Assembly: GCA_014529385.2 (NCBI GenBank)
Contig: CM043953.1
Location: 73,187,872-73,251,871 of the forward strand
Origin: Adiantum capillus-veneris
Taxonomy: Eukaryota; Streptophyta; Polypodiopsida; Polypodiales; Pteridaceae
Reading direction: 5' to 3'
Length of the DNA stretch: 64,000 nt
A program made the translations under genes and the position numbers. Below, one piece after another: positions 48,001-59,943 of the stretch (its first letter is position 1; every line of letters starts with the position of its first letter). The notes beneath the pieces are model-generated. The model was not told where the DNA came from. It did not search any database and saw only the letters and a program-made list of their open reading frames with translations.

Positions 48001-51000
48001 TTACGCAAATCAGATAAGAAGCGCAAGGAGGCATTTCTTTACGGATTGGACGAGTATATCAAGTATGATGTTGAGGTACTCGATCCACCTGATCTCAACA
48101 AAGCGGTAGCCATTGCTCTCGCCCACGAGATGAAACACAACAAAGGAAAGCCTAAGGAAAACAAGACTTCTCAAGGAACCCCGCAGAATTCTCAGAACAC
48201 ACAGAATGGTAAGAACGGTAAGAATGGTAAGAATGGTAATTCTTCTAGCCCTTCTTCCTCTAATTCCTCGGAAAAGAACTCTAACAATGAATCTAAGGGT
48301 AAAGCTAAAGCACCTGCAAAACCAAAGCTAACCCCTGATGAAAAAGCTTCTCAAGGAATTATAGGAGGATACATCACGACTGAAGAACAAGTGATTTATG
48401 CTAAAGAAGGTAGATGTTTTCAATGTCACATTAAGGGTCACATTAAGAAAAACTGTCCTAAAACAGTCCCACCTAAAGAACCAAAGGCACCCACAACTAC
48501 CACAAAGTATGTCACAACACAACCTGCATCTTCTCATGACTCTGACACACACATTGATGAATCTCTCATGAAGTGTTATGGTCATGTAAAAGGACAACGT
48601 TTTATCATATTGTTTGATCCAAGCAGTATGCATGATGTGATTAGTCCCCCTCTTGTTGAGAGAGCCCGCCTAGAGGTTAGTCAGAAATCTCCTATCGAGG
48701 TTTCTGGCTTCGCTCCTGGTATGGACTCTCTCATCACGAAGGAGTGCCTTGATGTGATGTTTACCGTTCAGCAAGCTTCTTTTGGTAGGAAATTTCTTGT
48801 GTCTCCTCTCTCAGGATGTGATATGATTTTAGGCATGAAGTGGTTTCGTGAACTGAACCCTCTTGTTGATTGGGAGGCTCTCACTCTCACTTTGCATGCC
48901 AAAACAGATTCCCCCCTCATCATTCGTGCTGAGGAGGGCTTGCATTCTTTGCCTCTCATCTCGCATGTGCAGGTAAAGCGTGAATTACGACAAGGAGCAC
49001 AAGCGGCATTCATATATGCTGCCCCAGTTTCCCAGAGCATTCAGGCTCTAGGTAAGTATTCGGAGTTGTTTACGAAATTTAAACATCTCTTTTTGTAGGA
49101 TGATCTTCCACCTCATCTTCCACCGGAGCGGCCGGAGGACCATCGCATCGAGCTTACGCAGCCTGTCAGTAAGGCTCCCTACCATTTGAACAAGTCACAG
49201 GAGGAAGAGTTAGAGCGACAACTCACGGAGTTGGTGGCTAGAGGATTCATACGTCCTAGTGTAAGTCCTTTTGCTGCCCCTATTTTGTTCGTTGGCAAGA
49301 AGGATGGTTCGTCTCGTTTGTGTGTTGATTACATGGCATTAAACAAGATGACCTTCAAGAACAAGTTTCCGATGCCTCGCATTGAGTATATCCACGATAG
49401 GCTCAATGGGACAAAGGTTTTCAGCAAGGTCGATCTCAAAAGTGGATACCATCAGGTACGGGTATTCAAAGGCGATATTTTCAAGACCGCCTTTCGCACC
49501 GAGCGAGGACAATGGGAGTATATTGTTATGCCTTTTGGATTGACAGGCGCCGTGGGTCGTTCAATCGTCTCATGGAGGTCGTTTCGGCGACATGGTAGGT
49601 GTATGTGTGTTCATCTTTCTAGATGATATTCTCATTTTTTCTGCATCGTGGGAACAACATGAAAGAGATGTTGAAAGGGTACTAACTTGTTTGGATGAGT
49701 GTCAGTTGTACATTGAAGCTAAGAAGTCTGAATTTTTTCTTACTGAAGTCACTTATTTGGGTTATATCATTTCTGCAGATTGCGTCAAGCTAGACCCCGC
49801 GAAGGTGGAACAGGTTCGTAATTGGGATTTGCCCAAAACTGCATATGATGTGCGTTCTTTTCTTGGTTTATGTCAAGCATATAGTTCGCACATAGAGAAT
49901 TTTGCACGCATTGCTGCACCTATGACTGATGTTTTGAAAGGGGTAAAGACTCGCCGTCAACACGTAGACTTGCCCGAGGCAGCCATTGAGGCTTTCGCAG
50001 CTCTCAAGGTTGCGGTGACAGAAGCATCGTGTCTTATCCTTGCTTCTTGGGATGACCCCTTTGAGGTATGGACGGATGCGAGCAATGTCGCCATAGGCGC
50101 TGTGCTCCAGCAGCATGGTCGCCCAGTAGCTTTCCTTAGCCGGAAGCTCAATAGTGCGGAAAAGAATTATTCAGTTTATGATAAAGAACTTTTGTCTGTC
50201 ATTCACTCTCTTAAGCATTGGAAGCATTTTTTGTATGGTATAGATTTTACAGTGCGCACAGATCATCAAGCCCTCAAGTCGCTACAGTCTATGCCTAGTG
50301 CACATTGGAGTGATCGCCAAGCGCGGTGGTCACAATTTTTTGAGCAATTTGGTGGTTTGATTGAGTATGTGCCTGGGAAAGCTAACCCTGTTGCAAATGC
50401 GTTGAGTCGCAAAGGACAGATTTTGGCTTTTGAGTCAAGAACCACATTTTCTATACAGGATGAGTCTTTTGACAGCATGAAGAACCAGTATGCATATTCG
50501 GAGTTTGGTAAGTATTGGTTGCAGGCTCTTGCTTCCCAAGGGCCCAACAACTATCTCATTCGTGATGGATTGTTATTTTTTCGTCAGCGTCTATGTGTGT
50601 TGCTCTCTCTCAGGCCAGCCATATTGCATGATGCACATGACTCTCTCACGGGTGGGCACAGGGGTATGAACACCACATTGGAAAAGATTGAACGATTTTT
50701 CTATTGGCCTAAAATGCGAAAAGATGTGTTTAGTTATGTCACACATTGCACTATATGTCAAAAAGTAAAAGCTCCTCGGGGTAAGCAGCAAGGCCTCTTG
50801 CTTCCGCTGCCTATTTGCGAGGGACCTTTTCAGGATATCTCTATGGATTTTGTGACTAACTTACCACCAAGTCAGCATTCAAGGAACACTCAATGTTTAA
50901 CTATTGTTGATCGTTTCAACAAATTCTGTATGTTGATTCCCTGTAAGGCCACAGTTACTGCACAAGATGTTGCACGATTGTTCATAAAGCATTGGTACCC

Positions 51001-53229
51001 CATCTGTGGTTTGCCAAAGTCCATTGTTTCAGATAGGGATGTTAAGTTTACGTCCAACTTTTGGCGTGCACTCTTTGAAAATTTTGGCACAAAGTTGAAT
51101 TTTTCATCTGCTTTTCATCCACACTCATATGGTCAAACGGAAATTTATAATCAGTTGGCTTTTGATGTGTTGAAGTCTTATGTTCATGATCAGCAGTCTC
51201 AATGGGAGCTCTATCTTCCATTGGTACAGGCTATTCTCAATGATTCCTTCTCTTCTGCTATTGGTCGAACTCCGTATGAGGGAGCTTTTGGCCGCCGATT
51301 CCAGTCATTGTTGACTCGATCGGTCAGTCAAATACCTGATGCCAATGCTGAGAGTCAGTCATTGGATGAGATTTCTGAGAGTGTGAAGCTTCGGCTAAGC
51401 AAGGCTCAGGAATCTTATTCTCGACATGCTAACAAGCATCGTTAGGAAGTCTCGATCAAGAAAGGAGATTGGGTGTATCTACGGATTATGAAACAACGTC
51501 TTAAGCAAGTTGGAAAGAAATGTCCTACGTTATCTTTTCGTATGTATGGTCCATTTCCAGTCATCAAAAAGATTAATGAGGTTTCAATGAAATTAAAGTT
51601 GCCTAACTCATGGTCAATGCACAACGTTTTCCATGTTTCTTGGTTGAAAGTGTTTCAGGGAACACCTCCAAAGGACGTTTCGGAAGAAAAACAACCAGAG
51701 ATGATCGATGAAGCAGAAGTCATGGAGCCGGAGCAAGTCTTATTGCATCGGTTTCGCCATGGTTCGAAGAAACAAGTACGACAGTATTTTTTGAAGTTCA
51801 AAGATCGAGGAACCCATCAAGCAGTGTGGGTAGACGAAGAGTTCAAGGATTATCCAGAGTTGTTGGCAGACTACAAGGAAGCCATGCAGCTCGGTACCAG
51901 TACCTCACTTTATAAAGGAGGGGATGTCACGTGACACATCCCAACCTTATGTGTCCGTGGATAAGCTACACCATAACAGGGGTTTCCGTCAAGTCCAGTC
52001 AAGTTAGATTAGGAGTGATCTAGCACTTTTGTGAGTCTATTCGTAGACCGTGCATGCCCAGTCACTCAGTGTAGATGCATATCCTCTGGTTGCATAAGCA
52101 TAAGCATTTCCATCAGATTCCATCAGAGTCAATTTGGGGATTTTTCAGATGACTTTATCCCATTTTTCCCTATTTTTCACTTATTTATTAAGTGACTTTT
52201 GTTGGGTACTCAGTAGGGCAAATTGGGTAAGTTAATTTATAAGCAAACCCAAGTTAGCACAAATTGGCAGATGAGCAAAGACACAGCAGGCTTCCCCAAG
52301 CAACAGGTGTCCCACCCTCTCTCAGCAAGAACCCTCTCCATCCCCTTGGCGAGGCCAACCCCTCAAGGCTAGCGTTTTCATCATAGAGCACTTCTCCATC
52401 TCTGGCGTGTCCAAGATCTGCCATCGCCATCCCTTTGGCTGCCCTAGCGTTTCCTCACATGCAAGAGATCGCCAGCAAGTAGAAAAAGGCCAGCATTTTC
52501 ACCTTGGAAGCATCAGCGTTTTTCCATCCACTAACGCCAGATAAATCCCAGTCAAGGCAGCGATTTCATCAAGCCATTTGCAGCAGGTCATCATAGCCGG
52601 GTAAGGGTTTCTTAAGCACTTGAAAACCTGCAGTTTTCAGCCAGAACCCCTCTGCTGTCCAGCGTTTTTCAGCAAGGAATTTCGCCCCAAAAACGCAGCC
52701 AAAGCAGAGGACAGTAGCGTTTTTCATCACCCTTCCGACCCCGACCAAAACAGTCATTTTCAGCCACTAACACAGCGAGAAAACAGCCATCTTCAGCCAC
52801 CAAAAAGATCCCAGATTTCAGCCTTAAGTCGCCGCCATCATCGTCGTCATCGTCATCGGCTTAGTCCCATTGCATCAATCCATTGCATTTGCATCGTACG
52901 CATTTGTGCAATCAAGTAGACCACTCTCGCCGACGAGAGTGGGGCCTTCGGAGGAGGGTTTTACAACCTCTCGGTGTCGTATCTCTTCTCTCTCTTTCTC
53001 TTAGTCTCATTCACTTGCACGCACAATCCACTCACTTTGTTCGTGGCCACAGCACTCTACAGACGGAAAGCTCTCTCTTTCCCTAAGAACTAAAAGGAAC
53101 CTTGAGCAGTAAAGATCACTAATCTTGAGAAAATACAACATTTATTCCGCTGCACCTTACACCGATATATCCATCTCTCTAAGCATCTCCTCCGAGGTAT
53201 CATAAAATACTGTCTGGGAGTTGGCCGTC

Positions 53230-53295
<66 letters not shown>

Positions 53296-56200
53296 TGTTA
53301 TATTAAATGTCTCAAAAGGCCAAAATGACCTATGACATCAAACCAGTACAATCTTGATGATCTGATACAATGTCAGGGTACAAAATATAGAATATATTCA
53401 AGAGGAGAAATGAAATGAAATGAAATGTCATATTAACGTCTTCAAAAGGCCAAAGTGACCTATGAGACCAGAAAGTTACAATGTGGCGGATCTGATACAA
53501 AGTCAGAGTAACAAAATAACAACAATACAAAACAAAGATATATACTCTGGGGTCCTAGACTGGTCGATGTGAACTAAGCAAAAGCAAAATAGGCGGCTTG
53601 CTGGGATAGCTGAATCACAGGAGATCTAGCATCGGTCGTTGGCGGATCTCATCAATCTCCTCCATGGTTAGTAGTCTGACCGGGCGTCGTGCATGCCTGG
53701 CCAGAGTGCTCCGAATCTTCTGATGTAGCCTTCGTCGATGCTATGTGGTCCTCCGTAGTCGTGGGCGCCTGAATTTCCCCAGCTCAGTCGCTCGGCCAAT
53801 CAGTGTGCCTCTGGTGTGAGACGAGAGGGAGCTCTGCTGTGGGAGTGGCTCCTGCGGCTGTCCCGTGTCTGCTCTGAAGAAGTCTGTGATCTGTCTTTGA
53901 GACTGGCTAGCCTCGCCACTCATGAGGCTATCTCTGTGTCTGCGCAACTCGAGCAAGAACAAACCCAGGCACCTTTGATCCTCGTATCCCATGACTCTTG
54001 AGAGTGGTCCAAAACCCTCTCTGAACAGGCAATGGAAGCGGCCTCGTATCTCGTAGTAGACGGGGCAGCAGCATGTGTAGTGCAACTCTGTCTCAGGCTC
54101 CATGTCACACAAGGGGCATGTCCTGGCCTCTGCTGGTACTCCGCTGTATCTCCCAGTCTCAATCCGTAGCTGGTGAGAAGATGTGCGTAACTGGCCAATA
54201 GCACATCGTATCCCATGAGACAAGTGGGTGTCCATGTATCTGGGTCTCGTCGCAAAACCATCTTTTGTAAGCTGGAGAAGATGGTCTATGTAGAAAGCCA
54301 TCTTCGTGCCCAATTCCTGTGCTAGCTGTATCCATGTCCTCCTGGTGTCTAGCTGGGTCAGGTCCTGGCGGATGAGCTTGGTGATCTCTGACTGTGTAAG
54401 AGTGAGAAATGAAATGTTATATTAACGTCTTCAAAAGGCCATAGTGACCTATGAGACCAAAAAGTTACAAGGTGGTGGATCTGATACAAAGTCAGAGTAA
54501 CAAAATAACAACAGTACAAAACAAAGATATATACTATGGGATCCTAGACTGGTCGATGTGAACTAAGAAAAAAACTAAGCAAAAATGGGCTGAGTCACAA
54601 GAGATCTAGCATCGGTCGTTGGCGAATCTCATCAATTTCCTCCATGGTTAGTAGTCTGACCGGGCGTCGTGCATGCCTGGCCAGCGTGCTCCGAATCTTC
54701 TGACGTAGCCTCCGTCGATGCTGTGTAGTCCTCCGCATTCGTGGGCGCCTAGATTTCCCCAGTTCAATCGCTCGGTCAATTAGTGTGCCTCTGGTGTGAG
54801 ACGAGGGGGATCTCTGCTGTGGGAGTGGCTCTTGCGGCTGTCCCGTGTCTGCTCTGAAGAAGTCTGTGATCCGTCTTTGAGACTGGCTAGCCTCACCATT
54901 CATCAGGCTATCTCTATGTCTACGCAGCTCGAGCAAGAACAAACCCAGGCATCTCTGATCTTCGTATCCCACGACTCTTGAGAGTGGTCCAAAACCCTCT
55001 CTGAACAGGCAATGGAAGCGGCCTCGTATCTCGTAGTAGACGGGGCAGCGGCATGTATAATGCAGCTCTGTCTCAGGTTCCATGTCACACAAGGGGCATG
55101 TCCTAGCCTCTGCTGGTACTCCGCTGTATCTCCCAATCTCAATCCGCAGCTGGTGAGAAGATGTGCGTAACTGGCCAATAGCACATCGTATCCCATGAGA
55201 CAAGTCGGTATCCATGTATCTGGGTCTCGTCACAAAACCATCTTCCGTAAGCTGGAGAAGGTGGTCTCTGTAGAAAGCCATCTTCGTGCCCAATTCCTAT
55301 GCTGGTTGTATCCATGTCCTCTTGGTGTCTAGCTGGGTCAGGTCTTGGCGGATGAGCTTGGTGATCTCTGACTGTGTAAGAGTGAGAGATGGTGCATCCA
55401 ATGAGTACTGGAATGGTGGCAGCCTGTCTATGTTGAACCCATGTGCCTGAAACCATGATGTCATCTCCCCATACCAGCATGTTGTATCTCCTTGTATGGC
55501 TAACTGTCGAGAGGACTCAAGTGCTATGCGAGCATATCTGTCTCTAGGGAGTTCCCATGTGTGGTTTATGAAGGAGACTGATCTGGTGAGCCGCCTCCAC
55601 CACTAGTGGGGGGGCCGCTAGCTCTGCTCGGATAATGGCCCGTGGTACTGATGCCTTGGCTCTAATGAGCCGCGAGATCATAGAGACGAGATGTTCCCCG
55701 ATCCATCTGTGCGACCTGGCCTCCCGCGGTGATCCAATGAAGGTCCCCATATCTCAGCTCCATAGAGCAATGCTGAAGCCACCAAAGTGTCAAAGAGCCA
55801 GAGCTTCGTCCGGGGCTCCTGAAACTGAACCTGCGAATACATCTTCTCCAATCTACCCAATGATGCGTGGGCTCTAGTCAGTCTGGTCTCTGCTGCTCTT
55901 CTGAGTGAGAATGCAGGTCAGCTAAAAACCACTCCAAGGTAAGTCTAAGCATCTGTGTAATACACAGTCTCGTGGCTGTATGTGAATGTAGGTGCTGACC
56001 TCCTGATCCACTGTGGGGTGGTATTAAACACCATAACCTTGGTTTTACCAAGGTTGACAGACAACCCACTTTCGTGGGCAAACGTATGCAAAGCATCCAA
56101 TTGACGTTGCATTCCCTCTGGGGATTTGGAGATCAACACTATATCATCAGCATATAACAGAAGTGGGATCCATGTCCCTGCCAACTGTGCACCTCTATCC

Positions 56201-59200
56201 CCATCGCTCTCAATGTAGTTAGAAACCTCATCCACATACATACCGAAAAGAGTAGGAGAGAGCGGGCAGCCCTGCTTCACCCCAATAGTGGAGTGAACCG
56301 GTGTAGAAAGTCCCTCCGGGGTGCGTACATGCCCTACTACTGATCTGTACAATGCCATGATCCCCCAAATGAGCTCTGTGGGTACTCCCATTTCCTGTAA
56401 TCTGCGCATCAATCTTGCTCTGGGTACTGTGTCAAAAGCTTTGCGGAAGTCCACAAAGCTACAATAGATCCGTCTCCCATGAGATCTGCCTTCCTCGATG
56501 ATGGCCCTGAGTGTCAAGATATGGTCAAGAGTAGAGAAGCCTCTCCTGAACCCTGCCTGCCCAGTTGCACGCATTCCTTCCCTCTCTACCCATCTACTCA
56601 GTTGTTGCTCAAGAATGGATGCATACAACCGTGCTAGTGTGTGTCCAATCATGATAGTGCGATAATTCCCAGGCTCCATGGGGTCTCCTGACTTGAAGAT
56701 AGGTACGATCGTAGATAGGCTCCAAGTGTCCGGTAGGCCCTCACACATGGCACGGTTAAACATAACTGCTAGAAGCTCTGCCAGTAGGTCTTTGGCATGC
56801 ATGAAATGCTTAGTGACTAAGCCATCATAATCATATGCTCTCCCAGTCCTCATCTTGTCAATAGCTTTCTTCACCATCTCAGCGGTGAAAAAAACACATG
56901 TGTGTGGGCATGGATCGGGGGGGTTGGGGAGGGGCGGCTGTCCAGGTACTCTGTACAAAGATGATGCGTACTAACCCCAGGTCTTTGTGGAGGAAATAGC
57001 GGGGGGGGGGGGACTACTCATGAAAAAGCCGCCACGCCTCACGCGAGTCCTGACTCAAGAATAGCTGATATAGATCCTGCTCGAGTCGAGCCAAAAAAGC
57101 CCTCTTCTTCCGCCGCACGAGGCGTCGGAAGTCAATCTGTGACTGTCTGTGAGTGACGTCCCCCAAAAGCACCTCCCTCTGAAGTCTAGCTCTAGTCTTG
57201 CGGCACTCCTCATCGTACCAGCTGTTCTGAGGCATGCTCCCTAATCGGCAGTTGTGCTCAGGCTGGGTGTGTGGGTATGCTTCTGCTGCTGCATCATGTA
57301 ATGTCTGTGTCAGTATAGTAGTTAGCTCCTCCAGAGGTCGCCCCGGGTCCTCAGTGCATAGGCGTCTGTAGATCCCGTCCATGTATACAGAATCCGTCTC
57401 CCGTGTGAAGGTGTAGCGAGTAGGGGCTGCTACCCGTGGCCTGTGTGCTACACTGAACTGGAAGGAGATGGTCATCGACACCAGAGCATGATCCGTTGCC
57501 ACCCCGACCGGTCTGGGCCCAACTGTGAGATCCTGGATACTAGAGATGAGATTCGGCTGTGCCATGACATAGTCCACTGTGCTGGCTCCATGTCTGTGTG
57601 GGAAGCATGTAAAACCTCCCGCAGCAGGAAATCTCTGTAGGCCGTTCAAGATGGCCAATCCATGTGCGGTGCCCATGTCTATCAGGTGTCACCCATACTC
57701 AGTATATTCCACATCGTGTGATAGTCTGGACCGGCCTGTCTCTACAACATCTAGCTCTCTTAGCATCTCCTCTGAAGTATCATAAAACACTGCCTGGTGA
57801 TGGGCAGTCCTAGCATTGAAGTCCCCTAGGATGATAATGTCACCATCCCTAGAGAACTCCCATATGTCATCATCCAAAATAGAGAAAGGGGACTGTCCTC
57901 TGGGTGATGCATAAACTGATGTACTTGGGGAAAGTAGCAAATAGCTAGGTAGAGATATCTGCTTGTCTCTGCTTTCAATCTCACCCACATGTACCTAGCC
58001 TGCTCATCCCTGCGGGCTCTATGTATCAGTGGCTGCAGATCCTCTCTAAATAACACTGCCACTCCCCCCGAGCCTCGCCCTCTGTGCTCTGAGAGTGTCT
58101 CCTGTCTATAAGCTGTCTCCCACCTGTATCCACTGATGCGAGGCATGGATTGCCCAGGGGCCTGGTGTGTCTCAGAGTAAAAGATGATGTCTCTTCCAGT
58201 AAAGCTATCCTCAAAAGCACCCACATCAAGACGCATAGATCCATTACAATTCCAGGAAACCACTTTGAGTGTGGTCCCATAAGTCTCGCACCGTCATGTG
58301 GAGCGTCGCTCTAGTATTACCACTTTTCCATCTCGGTAAAAGGCAATCTTGCCTTTTTCCCTTGCCGCTCTAATCTCTGGCATTACTTCCTGCATATGAG
58401 CGATCTGCGAGAGGGTGAGATCATCCCCGAGAAAGATGCCAGTCTCTTTAAGAGTTGGTCTTTTCTTCAAGAAGGACTTCTTCGCTTCCATGGAGGGAAA
58501 ACGGAGGATGAGTGCTCTTTCTTTTGAGGTTTCTCCACTGCTTCCATTTTTCTTTATGTTACCCACTCTCCATGCCCTTGTGTGCGTCGACTCATGAACC
58601 CCCATCAAGGCTGTGAGTTCTTTTACTTCTTCGTCCACATTGCCTTTGTCTTTAAGACCGCAAATTCTCACATGTAAAGTGCGCACCCGTCTTCTTTGCT
58701 CCTTGCCTTTTCCTTTCTTGGCCACCTTGATCCATTTCTCGGCTTCATCCGCCTTCTGTTGAGTTTTGGTAAGATCCACCCAAGAAGTCGTCATTTCTTT
58801 GTGTTGCTCTTCTCCCTCTTTGATGGCCCGTACTTGCTCCTTGATCGTGTTGATTTCTTCGATTACTGAGGGTTGCAGTTCGCCCTCTTCCAGTGTGTTT
58901 CTTGATCGTGCTTCGACGAGATCTTTCTTGAGTGACGCAATCTCTTTATCTTGAGTCGTCACTCGGTCCTCCAGCGTACTTATCTTGCTCTCTTGGATCA
59001 ACACGCGTCCTTCGAGCATGTTTATTGTGCCCAAGAGATTGCGGTTCATCTTGGTAATGGTCTCCGTCATTTCCTCTTTGCACTTTTGAATGGCATCCTC
59101 CAGGGGTCGGCTTTATCGTTCAGCTTCCTCATGCTTGATCGCCTTCCGCAAAGGAGTCACTAAACGTATGTGTGCACCCACACTAGCAGCGGGCGCGGTA

Positions 59201-59248
59201 GCTGGGCGAGTGGGGGAGTGTGAGGAGGTATGGCAAGGGAGGGGCAGC

Positions 59249-59296
<48 letters not shown>

Positions 59297-59807
59297 CTAG
59301 AAGAGAGAGAAGGGGGAGCAATGTTAGAGAACCGGAGTATAGTGTATTTTAACCGGCTGAAATTGCAAAATCCCGGCTAGATTTTGAGCTTGCCTTTAAG
59401 AAAAAAAAAAAAAAAAAGAGATGGTGCATCCAATGAGTACTGGAATGGTGGCAGCTTGTCTATGCTGAACCCATGCGCCTGAAACCATGATGCCATCTCC
59501 CCATACCAGCATGCTGTATCTCCTTGCATGGCTAATTGTCGAGAGGACTCAAGTAAAATGCGAGCATATTTGTCTCTAGCAAGTTCCCATGTGCGGTTTA
59601 TGAGGAGACTGATCTGGTGAGCGCCTCAACCACTAGTGGGGGGGCCGCTAGCTCTGCTCGGATAATGGCCCGTGGTACTGATGCCTTGGTTCTAATGAGC
59701 CACGAGATCATAGAGACGAGAGGTTTCTCCATGTTCCCCCATCCATCAGTGCGACCCGGCCTCCTGTGGTGATCCAATGAAGGTCCCCATATCTCAGCTC
59801 CCCAATG

Positions 59808-59874
<67 letters not shown>

Positions 59875-59877
59875 AAT

Positions 59878-59943
<66 letters not shown>

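Larger units (their letters stand above)
45312..53161 (+). mobile_element. Chromodomain Ty3/gypsy LTR retrotransposon, nested in LINE L6
   Basis: A 7.85-kb element with two highly similar LTRs (45312-46566 and 51925-53161), PBS, gag-pol region, PPT and a perfect 5-bp target duplication. Domain order gag - CCHC knuckle - protease - RT - RNase H - integrase - chromodomain identifies a Ty3/gypsy chromovirus. The coding region is interrupted by three in-frame TAG codons and one frameshift, so this copy is presumably non-autonomous. High LTR similarity suggests a fairly recent insertion, after L6 had already landed in the intron. Confidence 0.95.
54404..59418 (-). mobile_element. LINE copy L9, near full length, nested in L8
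   Basis: On the minus strand: 5' region (59418-59071) with a T18 start and an internal (TC)n (59249-59293 as GA), ORF1 (59070-58294), ORF2 (about 58270-54595), then the 3' UTR ending at AATGAAATGTTATATT (54404). It splits L8 at GTGAGA/GAGATGG, and GAGA is present on both sides, consistent with a short target duplication at a GAGAGA word. ORF1 is intact in length; ORF2 has several frameshifts and a G12 run (57001-57012). Confidence 0.85.

Noticed and set aside
31434-59941. Regularly spaced GA tracts as a CRISPR-like array
   Set aside because: The repeats are simple dinucleotides of variable length, the spacers are LINE copies, there are no cas genes, and the DNA is plant nuclear.
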